From: Cyclina sinensis
Taxonomy: Eukaryota; Mollusca; Bivalvia; Venerida; Veneridae
Length of the DNA stretch: 64,000 nucleotides
NCBI GenBank assembly: GCA_012932295.1
Contig: JAAONU010000010.1
Location: forward strand, 24,178,977-24,242,976
Reading direction: 5' to 3'
The notes below the pieces were generated by a model. That model worked only from the letters and a program-made list of their open reading frames with translations, was not told the DNA's origin and did not search any database. Positions 10,301 to 22,560 of this stretch are shown here, one piece after another (position 1 is the first letter of the stretch; the number at the start of each line of letters is the position of its first letter). The translations under genes were made by a program, and so were the position numbers.

Positions 10301-13300
10301 ATGTGATATTTTATATCATTATATTCTAAGCTACAACAACAAACCTCAGATGTTTGGTATGCAAAGACAGCCTTGAGCCGGCGTATTGTGACCAGTTTAC
10401 TGTATGCGGCAGAGATGAGGTAATATTTGATTTTAGTCCTTATAAGGGTATTAAAATATAGAATCACTTTATTCATAAACAGGATAACTATACTAGACAT
10501 ATCTATTTCAAAACGATTGTATTAATGAATGAAATAAAAAGTAGTTATATGATATTGTTCCGTCGTTTCTAGTAGCGATACCTTGACTGTTATAAACACT
10601 GGCCGTAACACATGTCATGCTTACAGAAACTTTAGTTTTTATGTATTTTATTTGTTAGAAATATACAATTTTCTATGAAAGATAATCTCTGTATGCTGTA
10701 AGGATTACTACAGATGTTTATTTCACTAAAATATGCCTACTCGAAAATCTAAGTGTTTAATGGTAGGGGATGGGTTCTTTTTCTGAAGGAGAAACAGCAT
10801 CTAAAACACAAAAACATGCCCAAACACACTACTATTAAAGACTCAAAAACAGCATAGCCAGATGCAGTTGCAGTATTATTTAAATATCTGTTGTGATAAT
10901 TCGAAATTGCCATTTTCAGATGTGTTTAGTTCAGAGAAGAAGTGATCCTTTCACTCTGAATCCTCGTTATCAAATGAGCTGTGTTGGTTTCCAGGTAAGA
11001 CATGCGAAAACTGTGTATGCTTCTTTTGAAAGTATTATGTAAACTAGTTGTACGTAAAGCCAAAGTAAACTGAAACACTATGTTGTTCATATATTAATCG
11101 AATGTCAAGAAAGATAGTTGTGTGCACTAGCGGATCCAGAGGGGGCGCATCCGGCGCGCCTCCCCCCTCCCCCCATAAAATTCCCGGACCTGCAATAGGT
11201 GTTATTGCAGGTCTATTTTGAATATGTCTTTAAATAATGTATACTTTATTGTTCAACATTGAATTGAATAATCAGAGGCCCATGTGATATTGCCAAATCA
11301 GTATACTCAAGCGTAACCAGAACCGTTGAAATGAGGTAGAAAACGGATACAAATTGAGCCGAACATTTTGCGCAATTCCACCCCCCCCACCTCAAATCCT
11401 GGATTCGCCCCTGGTGTATTAATAAAAGAAACTAAATACTGTAAACCAGAATGCTTAGTGTGCTCAGTCTTTCAATGTTCCAGTTGATTAATAACAATTT
11501 CATGAATTTAACATTTACAGAACATGCAACCTCTGATATCATTTAGAAATATATGTTAACGTGCTTATAATTGGCAGATGTAATACCTACAAGCAACCTC
11601 ATTCGGCTGCGCCATGTATGTAAGGTATTAGAATACTAATCTTTTTTTAAAGAAATACACTATCCTAGGATAAGATATAGACCATATTAGACACCTTTAC
11701 CATGGGGATTTTAAGAAATGACTAATATTCACTTCAAACCTCTCCCGACTAAATAGGTTTATAAGGTGTAGAGAAACACAATCTTTTATCTAAGTCTGAC
11801 AATAAAAACAGCTAATACTTAGTAAGTAATCATTCATGATATAAAGACCTGGAAAAAGTAAACAAAAAGAAAAGCCAAAATTAGGAAGAAACGAAATATG
11901 ATTATAAACATGGCCCGAATTTACGCCACACACTTCATTATGAGGGGATATTATCAACGTAAACTTCAACATAAATCTTGGGGGCTTCAAATTAGCTACA
12001 ATTATTTTTTATTCATGCACACTTTTTAACAAATAGGCAAAATATCAAATACTTCTACCACCTAGTTTTTGAGAAAGGAATAACTGAAATAACAGATACC
12101 CAATTTTCATCTGGTACAATGTAGAAAAGCTTTGTTACAATTGAAAAATATTTAAAATGAAAGAAATTGAATTTAAATTATATAAAAGTTACTGTTGTAA
12201 AACTAGAACAATGTAAAACTGCCAATAACACGAGAACAAAATTTGGCTTGAGTGGGGTTTGAACCCATGTTTTTCAGTGAAAATGTCTCAGTCCTACACA
12301 CAGTATTAGAACTGAATACTCACCAGAGTGGAGGTAGGGTATTAGGATTCTAATACCTTAATTTATTAACTTTCAGCAATGTAAAAGTCTACAAAAGACA
12401 TCTCCGGACAACTGCGTGATTTGCTGTAATAGTTCTGACTTCTGTAACTATGATGCATGTGATAATTGGTCAAGTAAGTTCAGTATCGAAATTGTAATAT
12501 ATTATATTGTTAGAGTCACCTGTCTAAAATACATACCTGATAAACACGAGTATTTTGTCTTCTTTACAAACATGTATATGTTCATTATATTGTATCACTT
12601 ATTAGCCTATGTCAGGTCAAAACATTTTTACTTAACAGTAACACTTGAATAGCATTACGTGATATAATTTCAGATCTTTAACATGCACTTACACAAACGA
12701 TTACTTGTGTTTAAAGAGAGCAAATTAAAAAAAAAACAAAAACAAAAAAACAACAACTGATGAAACTGTACTCCCCTTACTTCATATTTTTAACACTTAA
12801 GGTACCACGACTCAAACAACATATCCAGCAACAAGTACAACAGCTACAGTGTTACCTTCAACACAAACGGATTATTCAACTGCTACATCTTATTCACAAA
12901 AATCAACAGGTATAACAACTACAGTGAAACCTACAACAGCGACGGATTATTCAACTGCTACATCTTATTCACAAAAATCAACAGGTATAACAACTACAGT
13001 GAAACCTACAACAGCAACGGATTATTCAACTGTTACGTCTAATTCACAAAAATCAACAGGTATAACAACTACAGTGAAACCTACAACAGCGACGGATTAT
13101 TCATCTGTTACATCTTATTCACAAAAATCAACAGGTATAACAACTACAGTGAAACCTACAACAGCGACGGATTATTCATCTGCTACATCTTATTCACAAA
13201 AATCAACAGGTATAACAACTTCAGTGAAACCTACAACAGCGACGGATTATTCATCTGCTACATCTTATTCACAAAAATCAACAGGTATAACAACTTCAGT

Positions 13301-16300
13301 GAAACCTACAACAGCGACGGATTATTCAACTGTTACATCTTATTCACAAAAATCAACAGGTATAACAACTACAGTGAAACTTACAACAGCGACGGATTAT
13401 TCAACTGCTACGTCTTATTCACAGAAATCAACAGGTATAACAACTACAGTGAAACCTACAACAGCGACGGATTATTCAACTGTTACGTCTAATTCACAAA
13501 AATCAACAGGTATAACAACTACAGTGGAACCTACAACAGCGACGGATTATTCAACTGTTACGTCTAATTCACAAAAATCAACAGGTATAACAACTACAGT
13601 GAAACCTACAACAGCGACGGATTATTCAACTGTTACGTCTAATTCACAGAAATCAACAGGTATAACAACTACAGTGAAACCTACAACAGCAACGGATTAT
13701 TTAACTAAAACAACTCTATCGCAAGAACCCGCAACTGAAGGCTACACCAGTACTCGTAATGTTCAAGTAGGTTCAACACAGTCACCCGTATCGACACCAC
13801 ACGGTCACAACATGACAACGGTCTCTTCAACAAAACCTACCTCAACACTGACTCTTTCAAGTACACAGACAACGGGACAAATACTCACTAATTCTCACAA
13901 CCAGACCGCCTCTTCCACACCAGTTTTTAATTCAAACAACCTTACCACTATACATTTATTAAGTACTGATTTTTTCTCATCACCCACGGCTGTTTCAAAG
14001 ACACCCGCTACGACAACATCAGTAACAAGCACAACGGAAGTTGTATCTGCAACAACAATTGTACATAAGAATACTGCTAAACATTCTTCAACGATCCCCA
14101 CAACGCAGATTGTTTCTTCTAAAGGGACGATTATAAGCAGTCAGATTCCTACAGCTACATCGACTTATCAAAGTTCGAAACAAACCTCTGCGTCGACTTT
14201 TAAAAGCACCCAAAATACAACACCCAAGTCTACTCCTCTTGATACAGAAACTACAACTCATAAAACAACATCAACAGCAGCAGCAACAACTGTTTCTAGC
14301 GCACACACGTCAGGATCAACAACGATTGTTTTCAACACACCAGTTCGCGAGCAAACAACGGAAGTTCAAATCACGCACGTAAATCCCGCGACTTCTCAGC
14401 CAACAACAATTACCGCCTATTCACTCGTTATAAATGCGCCAGACAGAGGTTCATACTTGAGCAAACAAGAGCTTAAATGTGTTTCCGTACCAGCTGCCGA
14501 AGCATATATCTGGAAATTTAATGCGGTAATTTTGCATCTTCTTTTTACTTCAGACCTCTGTAAAATATCATTTTTAAAAGTTCCTTCGTTTTAGGCTTCA
14601 TTTAGTTTCTTTTTAATTATATCTGAAATGATACATGTATTTAAACATCGCTCATTGGTTGTTACATTTTTAAGATTATGCATGAAAGTAAAAGCAGACT
14701 TGTTTTACACATAATATTTATTAAATCAATATTATCAAAGTAAGAGCGAACAATTCACCCATAGGAGGCAGTGTATTTTTTCGCCTGTTATTTTATTAGC
14801 AATTCATTTGATCCTAAATATTTAATGATTGATACAATGATTGATGATAGCCATTCAGTTATCAGTGATATAATTAAGTTTTGAAAATGCTATTTTAAAA
14901 TTTAGCGACCCCTTTAAAAGAAGTCGGTGTAAACCTTTTAGCAAGTAGGTTTCTAAACAATACTGGTTTGATCAAGACTTTAAAGAGCTTAAAGTTAAAA
15001 CTAATAAATGTTTGAGAAAATTTCGTGCAAGCAAAAGTACTATAGAACTCAATTTGTAAATTGATTGCAAGCGAGACTATAAAGCTATGTGTAAGCAAAA
15101 GAAAAATAATGCGTCTTGTCTATTTAAACTTGAAAGTGCTGTCCCTAACTCAAAACGTTTTTGAAGCACTCTAAAGAGCACTACTAGCCATGAGAAGAGC
15201 CCTGCTGAGCAATGGTATGAACATTTTGAAAAACGTTTTAATAGTTATGACGTTTTAAACATAGACATAAAAATTGAAACTGAAGCGGATCATTTAGATG
15301 ATATTGAAGATGTTTTATGTAATAGCGAAATAACTGATGAGGAAATAATTGAAGTTGTAAAGAATATTAATCCTAATAAATCATCTGCTGGAAATGTGGT
15401 AGCAGAACATTTTATTTAAGGTATATATATTTATTGCCTTTTATTTAGAAACTTTTCAATAGATTTATAGTACGGGTGAGTTCCGTCAAATCGGACTACA
15501 TCAATAACTGTTACAGTACCACTATTTAAGAAAGGTCAAGCTAACAACCCTGATAATTATAGAGGAGTTGCTCTTATTGATAGATTTAGCAAGTTGTATA
15601 TAAGTATACTAACTGCACGTGTAACCTTTTGTTCTGAGTTTTTTTATAAGATTACTGAGACAGAGGCAGGATTTCGAGCTGGTTATTCTTTCATTGATAA
15701 TGGGTCTATATTATATTCTTTGGTTAGTAAATACCTAAGTAAAACAGGTAAAAATGTTTATGTTGCCTTCGTTGACTTGAAGAAGGCATTTGATTCTATA
15801 AATAGATCTAAACTTTATTATGCATTGTTAAATGAAGATGTAAAGGGTGAGCTGATACAGTCCGTACAAAGTGTTTATAAAGTTACTAAATCATGTGTAA
15901 GGTGTAATAATGAAAACACAGATGTTTCTGATTGCCCGGATGGGTTACGTCAGGGCTGTAAGCTGAGTCCTTTACTATTTTGTTAGTTTATTGATGAATT
16001 AGACTCGTTTATAAGAAGAAATGTAGATCACGGAATACAGTTACAACTATATGAAGATGAAATATTTCTTTTGATGTTTGCTGATGGCGTAGGGTTAATT
16101 TCAGACACCATTGTTGGTCTACAATCTCAGTTAAATTTTCTACGTCAGTATTGTTTAGAATGGAAACTAAATGTTAATTTAAAACAAAAGTTGTTGTCTT
16201 CAAATATAATAGTTGTTTGTCTGAACGAGAAAAAAATGGTTTTATGATGAACAACTTATTGAAACTACAAATGCTTTTACGTATATTGGTCTGAATTTCA

Positions 16301-19300
16301 CATGCAAATTATCTTTGTTCCTAATGGCTGAATAAAAGGCTGTTTGAGCCAAAAATGTGCTTATAATGCTTTTGAGTAATATGCATGATCTTTTACTAAT
16401 ATCACATGCATCATATATAAAAATTTTGGATTCAAAGGTTTGTCCAACTTTGTTATACAGCTCTGAGATATGGGGTCTGGAAGCAAGACAGTGTATTGAA
16501 CAAGTGCATACATATGCATGTAAACAATTTATGAAAGTATCTTTAAGATCTTGTAACGCAACTGTAATGGGCGATTGTGCTAAATATCCTATTTATATTT
16601 ATTCTTCAAAAATTATATTAAATTTTGGTTAATAATTTTATGTATCAGTAATGGTAGATATGTTAAAAATGTTATTTGGATACAAAACTGGGTGACATCA
16701 CTTAGATTGAATCTTTACATGAAAGGTTTTGGCAGTGTATGAGATAAGCAGTTAGTACAAAGTCCAAATCTATTTATTTCAGGTTATTTTAAACGATTGA
16801 AAGACCAGAATTTGCAAATTTGGAGTGATAATAAAAGTAGTTTTGATTTTGAATTATATCTTAATTGCATATGCACTATTAAATTCAGGCGTAGTCTGGC
16901 AGCCTTTAGATCTTCGTCACATCAGTCAATGATTAAAAAGGGAAGGCATATTGGTATACCAAGAGAAAACCGTTTCTGTATACATTGTGATACGATAATT
17001 GAGTGTGAATATCATTTCATCTTAAGATGTTCATTATAAAAAACTGTTTATGTTTACAATATATACAAAAGAAATATGAAAATCCAAGTCTACATAAATG
17101 TATTTCGTTAATGTCATGTAAGAACAATGGGGTGCTAAGAAATCTTGCTGTGTTCATATATTATGCATTTAAGCTTCGGTAAGAATTATTAGATTAGCCA
17201 TGAAAATGTTGTGTACTATTTACCGATTTTGTGACATATTTAACAATTTGATTTGTCTGTCATGTCTGTCCACTGTATATATATATGTGTGTATGGGTCG
17301 GTGGTTCTAATGCAAATAAACTTAATTAAATTGATTTTTCTATTTCCGGAATATAATCATACTGGCACATTTTTTTTATTCAAAGTCGCTTCGATTGCCA
17401 GAAGGAGTGATGCAAGAGAACGGGATAAGTATATCAGCAGGGCTTGCAGGGTTGGACAAGCTTGTCATTAGTAAATTGAATGACACCACAGTTGGAACTT
17501 ACACTTGCTTGGCAGTCATTAAAGGGCAATTACTCGAAAAGAGTCATTTTATCGGTATAACAAAAGGTAAGTTGAGGTTAAGGTTGTATTCATTAATAAA
17601 GCTTGTGTTGTTAGGTACGATTTTAAACGTAATATATAAAGTTTTTATTTATTTATATTGAGTTTCGTACAAATAAACATACATATATTTCGATCTTAAA
17701 TTATATTGTTTTTTTTTCTGACAAACAAGGCGATGTATTTATGTTAAAATTATATACAGTTGTGTTGTTTATTCGCACGAGTTCTTCCTTGTTATATCCA
17801 CGATATAAGTACGGATAATATGCGGTAAAAAGAACAAAGAAAAAACCACAACAGTAATAAAACTTTCAACAATGTGCGTCTGAGTTTATTTAAAGAGAGT
17901 AAGTTTATCATGTTTCATCTTATGACCCTCCTGTTTGTATTTTTTCAGAGGCGCCAACTGTAGCAATTATAAAACCAGTAATTACAAGTAATTTTGCTTT
18001 ACTTTGTCATTTCTCTGGGTATCCGCCACCACAAATAGGATGGGCATTTGTACAAAAAGGTGTAAATGTATGTTGTTTTATTATTTTATTTTTAATATTT
18101 AATGATTACTTCATTAATGTTAGGTAATATCTTTGTTCAAATACCGTCGATGACATTTTTTGGCATTGCTATTGTTTAAACATTATTTTGAAGACAGAAG
18201 GATCATGATGAATCATATTGCTTATCTGAGTATAGTATCCCCGAATCATAAGTGCAATGCAGTGAATTCATGAAGAAAATGAAAGAGTCTTGTAGATAGT
18301 GTTGCTTGCAATTCATCAAAGGTTTCATAATTTTTTTTGTGTTTATGTAAAAGAAAACTTTATACAGACTCTTCTAGAAATAAGTGACCCGATGTCAGTA
18401 TGGAACTGAAAATAACCCAAAGGGGAGCTTTTAAATAATCTTGTTATAAATAAAAAATAGTGATAGGGCAGCTTTAGAAAAATCTTATTATGAATGCAAA
18501 ATGAATAGAAAAGGCAACTTTAGAACAATCAAAATATGAATCTAAAAGCAGCGAAAATGTAACTTTAAAACAATCCTATTATAAATCCAAAATTCAATGA
18601 TATGGCAGCTTTCGAACAATCCTATTATGAATCTAAAATACAGTGATAGAGCAGCTTTAAACCAATCATGTTTTGAATCTAGAATACAGTGATATGGCAG
18701 CTTTAGAACAACCTTGTTATGAATCTAAAATACAGTGACAGGGCAGCTTAAGAACAATTTTATTATGAATTTAAAGTACCGTGGTAGGGCAGTTTTAGAA
18801 CAATCTTATTATGAATCTTAAATACAGTGACAGAACAGCTTTAGAATAATCTTGTTATGAATCAAACATACAGGGATAGGACAGCTTTAGAACAATTTTA
18901 TTATGAAATTAAAATACTGTCGGGGGCAGCTTTAGAACAATCTTATTATGAATTTAAATACGTAGAGTGATAGCGCGGTTTAAGAACAATCATATTATGA
19001 ATAAAAATACTTGAAAGAGCAGCTTTAGAATAATCTTATTATGAATCCAAAAAAAACAGTGATAGGGGTGCTTTAGTACAATTTTATTATGAAACTAAAA
19101 TACAGTGATAGAATAGCTTTAGAACAATCTTATAATGAATCTAAAAGACAATCATAGGACAGCTTTTAAACAATTTTATTATGAATCTAAAATACAGTGA
19201 TAGGACAGCTTTTGGAAAATCTTTTGATAAACCCATGAGACAGTGAAAATGCAGCTTTTAAAAGATCTTGTTAGGAACCCAAAATACCGTGTTCAGGCAG

Positions 19301-20551
19301 CTTTTCAATAATCTTGTTATAAATACAAACGAGAGTAATAGACAACTGTTGAACAATCTTGTTATAATCAAAAATACATTAAAAGGCAGCTTTGGAACAA
19401 TCTTGTTATAAATTCAAAATAAAGTGATGACAGATTTTGAATAATCTTATAATGAATCTCAAAAACAGTAATAAGACAGCTTTTTGAAAATCTTTTGATA
19501 AAGCCATGAGATAGTGATAATGCAACTTTTGAAAGATCTAGTTAGGAATCCAAAATACCGTGATTAGGCAGCTGTTGAACAATCCTGTTATGAATCCAAA
19601 ATACAGTATTAGGGCAGTTTTTGAACAATCTTGCTATAAATCCAAAAGACAGTGATAGGCAGTTTTTGAACAATCTTGCTATAAATCCAAAAGACAGTGA
19701 TAGGCAGTTTTTGAACAATCTTGCTATAAATCCAAAAGACAGTGATAGACATGTTTTGAACAATCTTGCTATAAATCCAAAAGACAGTGATAGGCAGGTT
19801 TTGAACAATCTTGCTATAAATCCAAAATACACTATTAGGGCAGTTTTTGAACAATCTTGCTATAAATCCAAAAGACAGTGATAGACAGGTTTTGAACAAT
19901 CTTGCTATAAATCCAAAAGACAGTGATAGGCAGGTTTTGAACAATCTTGCTATAAATCCAAAAGACAGTGATAGGCAGGTTTTGAACAATCTTGCTATAA
20001 ATCCAAAAGACAGTGATAGGCAGGTTTTGAACAATCTTGCTATAAATCCAAAATACACTATTAGGGCAGTTTTTGAACAATCTTGCTATAAATCCAAAAG
20101 ACAGTGATAGACAGGTTTTGAACAATCTTGCTATAAATCCAAAAGACAATGTTAATGCTTAATTTAAAAAGTCTCGGTGATGGACAACGTTTTAGACAGC
20201 CAAGATTTTCTATTCTGGCAATAAGCATTGCTACCAGGTTTAAGAACTTTCCATAACAGAGGTAGGAGATGTCAGTTAAAACAAAATGCTGACAATGGAT
20301 TGACACCGATAGACGTATGACTATGGTACGACAGACGTAAGATAAAGTCCATTTAAGAGACACCATAAACACACTGGACTCATTTTCAGACTCCGACTGT
20401 AAACTTACCGAAGGATGTCGTTGTGAGCAGCAAAGATGACGTTTCCATTTTACTGGTTCCTCTTTACCGACCCCAAGCACATGATGGCACATGGTACTGC
20501 GCAGCGACAAATAGTATTGGTTCTACTGTTGAAAGTGTTGACGTTCCTTAG
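7386..20551 (+). CDS. Gene B: secreted LU-LU-mucin-Ig-Ig protein (first exon not found)
   Basis: Ten exons are supported: 7386-7519, 7744-7815, 8907-9090, 10331-10419, 10920-10994, 12377-12473, 12802-14525, 17386-17566, 17949-18067 and 20390-20551 (stop TAG). All junction phases agree and give about 945 residues. The first one holds a hydrophobic signal-peptide core (VQVSILLSGLTLVST) and starts in phase 1, so a small upstream exon with the ATG is missing. LU1 spans exons 1-3: CLNC at its start and the hallmark CCNDTDGCNKNLC at its end. LU2 spans exons 4-6: LRCLVC through CCNSSDFCNYDAC. The seventh exon is a Thr/Ser-rich linker of about 540 residues plus the first half of Ig1. Ig1 closes with VGTYTC, Ig2 with HDGTWYCAATN, and the protein stops after VDVP. 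LU domains are disulphide-rich binding folds; a secreted recognition, mucus or matrix role is an inference. The donor after LU1 (GTTAAT) is weak. Confidence 0.85.
7816..8660 (+). repeat. 48-49 bp minisatellite carrying an exon end and a splice donor
   Basis: It starts exactly at the donor of the 7744-7815 exon. Each of about 17 units consists of 'gtaaaagacataatgtcagt' followed by 'ggtatagcttgggatgtg' and 'ttgacaccaag' or 'tgcacccag'. The second part copies the last ~31 bases of the exon (7785-7815), so every unit rebuilds an exon end joined to a good donor (AAG or CAG before GTAAAAG). Confidence 0.92.
8698..8756. repeat. (ATTC)n microsatellite
   Basis: About 13 copies of a four-base ATTC/TCAT word in the same intron, just after the donor-bearing array. 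Confidence 0.9.
9240..10215. repeat. 23-bp tandem array in the intron between LU1 and LU2 of gene B
   Basis: Over 40 copies of 'tacgatatatgttctacgag' plus 'tat', 'cat' or 'aat'. Since 23 is not a multiple of 3 the array reads open in all three + frames, giving spurious ORFs up to 324 codons. In the right half a longer block of about 181 bp (marked by 'gattacaatatatgttctaa') is itself repeated at about 9866 and 10047. Confidence 0.93.
11126..11414. mobile_element. Small non-autonomous DNA transposon (MITE-like) in a gene B intron
   Basis: About 285 bp between imperfect inverted ends: 'cactagcggatccagagg' at the left and the complement of 'cctggattcgcccctggtg' at the right. These termini are of the 'caggggcgga-tccagga' kind common in hAT-like MITEs. 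No coding capacity and no clean target duplication seen. Confidence 0.55.
12235..12345 (-). mobile_element. Possible SINE remnant
   Basis: Minus-strand 'gggttcaaaccccactcaag' resembles a pol III B box; the expected A box is weak. Short and diverged, so only tentative. Confidence 0.3.
12802..14525 (+). other. Mucin-like repeat exon of gene B
   Basis: A single 1724-nt exon (acceptor AG 12800-12801, donor GT at 14526) encodes about 540 Thr/Ser-rich residues and then the first strands of Ig1 (LVINAPDRGSYLS through EAYIWKFNA). From 12867 there are eleven full copies of a 75-bp, 25-residue unit (TDYS-ATSYSQKSTGI-TTTVKPTTA type) and a decayed twelfth. Units differ at a few positions (A/V, Y/N, T/S, K/E, P/L). 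The rest (13740-14420) is Thr/Ser-rich but not periodic and holds several N-X-T sites (NMTT, NQTA, NLTT, NTTP). Such sequence is expected to be densely O-glycosylated and extended. The equivalent exon of gene C is 191 nt and lacks the unit. The GTG at 12849 is not a start codon; the frame enters from the upstream exon. Confidence 0.9.
14905..17335 (+). pseudogene. Decayed non-LTR retrotransposon (LINE), 5'-truncated
   Basis: Inserted in sense in the intron between the halves of Ig1 of gene B. From 14960 it shows the linker typical of LINE ORF2 (WFDQDFKELK, NPNKSSAG), then reverse transcriptase from about 15520: NPDNYRGV, motif A FVDLKKAFDS, motif B GLRQGCKLSPLLF. Motif C reads FADG near 16080 instead of the catalytic F/YADD. 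Stops and frameshifts occur throughout (for example TAG after PLLFC at about 15985). The C-terminal Cys/His motif (FCIHCDT then HFILRC, about 16975-17035) and a residue of the NLAVFIYYAFKLR end follow. The endonuclease is missing and the element is dead. Confidence 0.85.
18400..20155. repeat. 45-46 bp minisatellite in the last intron of gene B
   Basis: About 38 copies of a unit like 'cagtgataggcaggttttga' plus 'acaatcttgctataaatccaaaaga'. Copies at 18,400-19,560 are diverged; those at 19,600-20,155 are nearly identical. Within the uniform part a five-unit block of 226 bp, marked by a 'tacactattagggca' variant, is repeated. The array ends about 230 bp before the last exon. ORFs on both strands come from the 45-bp period. 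Confidence 0.93.
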
Positions 20552-21048
20552 TTTTCTGTTTATGAATCAGGTAACCGCTATCTATATTAGTGTTTAAAAT
20601 GACCACGATGCACAGCAGCCAAGATAAATTTTGAACAATGTTTAAAAACGTTTTACTTTAGGCTTATTTACTTCACATCTATTAGAAAACAAGCTATTTA
20701 ACTTAGATAATTTCCGCTCAGTGATTGGTTCCTGATTTGAACCAGAAATTGCCTAGAAATTGTGGAATGCAGGACCGTAGACTCTCAACCCTGGTGGGAT
20801 TCGAACCTTCGAAACTTGCAAATACGATTTAGTTATGAGTCTGTCATGAATTTCTCCCATTGCTATGCCAAAATATAGACATTGCTAGCATGTTTATAAA
20901 GAAATTTAAGCGGTTTGGAATGTTCCCATATAAGAAAAGTTAAACCGTTTGATTTTAAAATGTTTTAGTATATTTCATTTGATTTAGATTTACATGTTTG
21001 TTGCCATATCTGAACTTCGCAGCTGATTATTATGATTTCCTTTTTCAG

Positions 21049-21113
21049 ATGGATAAATTTCGATTTTTTTGGTTTACATATTCGGTGAAATGATCATACC
21101 ATTGGAGAATAAA
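21049..21113 (+). other. Probable 3' UTR exon and poly(A) signal of gene B
   Basis: A donor 'atcag|gtaacc' at 20571 follows the stop by 19 nt. A strong acceptor 'cctttttcag' ends at 21048, and AATAAA lies at 21108-21113. The same layout occurs after gene C, which supports a conserved intron in the 3' UTR. Confidence 0.55.
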
Positions 21114-21249
21114 CGTATAAAATGTAAAGTTTATTTATAGATTTAACTCCATATTTTTTTCACCTCCGCAATATACTAATTACCAAAATGTTTTTTAAAT
21201 CTTTATTTTTTTAAGTTTTGTCCTAATGTGTACTAGCATTTACAAATTT

Positions 21250-22560
21250 GCCCGAGTTTCCCAAAAAGCAATATGAGTCATCTACTGGTCATTATCAACC
21301 TGCATTGCAATTTTAATGACCTTCAGCCAAAGCATTTCCTAATTAGTCTTCAGAAACCATTTTCAGTCAATGATCAATATAACCTTGACCTTTGACGTAG
21401 TAATCAGAAAATCTATAGAGGTCGTCTACTGTCATGACCGACCTACATACAAATTTTGAGGAACCTGGGCCCAAGGATTCTTTAGATATTTATCAGATAA
21501 GCTTTTGATTTTCATGGTCACTGTGACATTGGCCGTTTACCTTTTGACCAAAAAGTCTGCAAGGATCATTTACTGGTCATGACCAATCTACATATCAAGT
21601 TTTAGGAATATGAGTCTAGGGATTCTCTAGATATTTATCGGAAAAAGGTTTTGCCTTTCAAGGTCACTGCTGTGATATTGAACTTTGTTCTAATGGTCTA
21701 AAAGACTAAAAGGGTCATTTGCTAGCCATGACAAACTCGCCTATGAAGTTTTGAGTAGCCTGGTCCCAAGCATTCTTTAGTTATTGATCGGAAACCGTTA
21801 GCTTTTTAAGGTCACTGTGACCTTGGCCTCTGACCTAGCGACCTGAAAAACTACAGAAATTATTTAGTGTTCATGACCATCCTATGTACTAGCATTGAAG
21901 AACCTGGGTTCAAGGATTATCTAGATATTGATCTGTTTTTTTTCTTTTCAAGGTCACTCTGACCTTGGCCTTTGACCTTATTAGCTGAAAACTATTGGGT
22001 CATATACTGGCCATGACCAACCTGCCTATGAAGTTTTGGGGAGCTTCGCCTAATCGATCTATATCTTTTTAGGAACCTGGGCCCATGTATTCTCTAGATA
22101 CTTATCGGAAAAGTTTTGGTTTTCAAAGTCACTGTAACAATGGCCTTTGATAATGACCAGAAAAACTATAGGGGTCATCCATTGGCCATAATCAACCTGG
22201 GCCCAAGCGTTAAATAGTTATTGATCGGAAGCCGTTTTGCATTTCAATGTTATTATGACCTTTTCTTTGACATAGTGAACAAACTACAGGGGTCATATAC
22301 TAGCCAAGAGCAACCTACAAACCAAGTTTGAGGAAAATAGGCCTAAGGCTTATATAGTTGATATGGAAGCCGTATTGCTTTTCAAGGTCACTATGACCTT
22401 GGTCTTTAATGACCCGACAAGCTACAGAGGTCAATTATTGGCCATGACCAATCCACATACTAAGTTTGAGCAAGGTGGGTTGATCGTAAACGAAGTGTCT
22501 ACCGACTGACTGACCGACATTTGCAAAACAATATATCCACTCATCTTCGATATGTGGCAT
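21250..22560. repeat. Degenerate ~150-bp tandem repeat element
   Basis: About eight diverged units with the recurring words 'ggtcactgtgaccttggcct', 'ctggtcatgaccaacctac', 'cctgggcccaagcattct' and 'atcggaaaccgtttt'. It ends with 'ccgactgactgaccgacat'. The style matches the repeat cores at 36,600 and 40,700 but the sequence family is different. Probably the core of a non-autonomous element. Confidence 0.65.

Noticed and set aside
12849..12851. GTG as a start for the 581-codon mucin ORF
   Set aside because: The frame enters through a spliced acceptor at 12802 and agrees in phase with the upstream LU2 exon; the ORF also runs past the donor at 14526.
15594..15986. Active reverse transcriptase gene
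   Set aside because: Stops, frameshifts and the FADG change show a dead LINE remnant.
19542..20510. ORFs of 86-149 codons on both strands
   Set aside because: Products of the 45-bp repeat (period divisible by 3) in the last intron of gene B; the real coding part is 20390-20551 on +.
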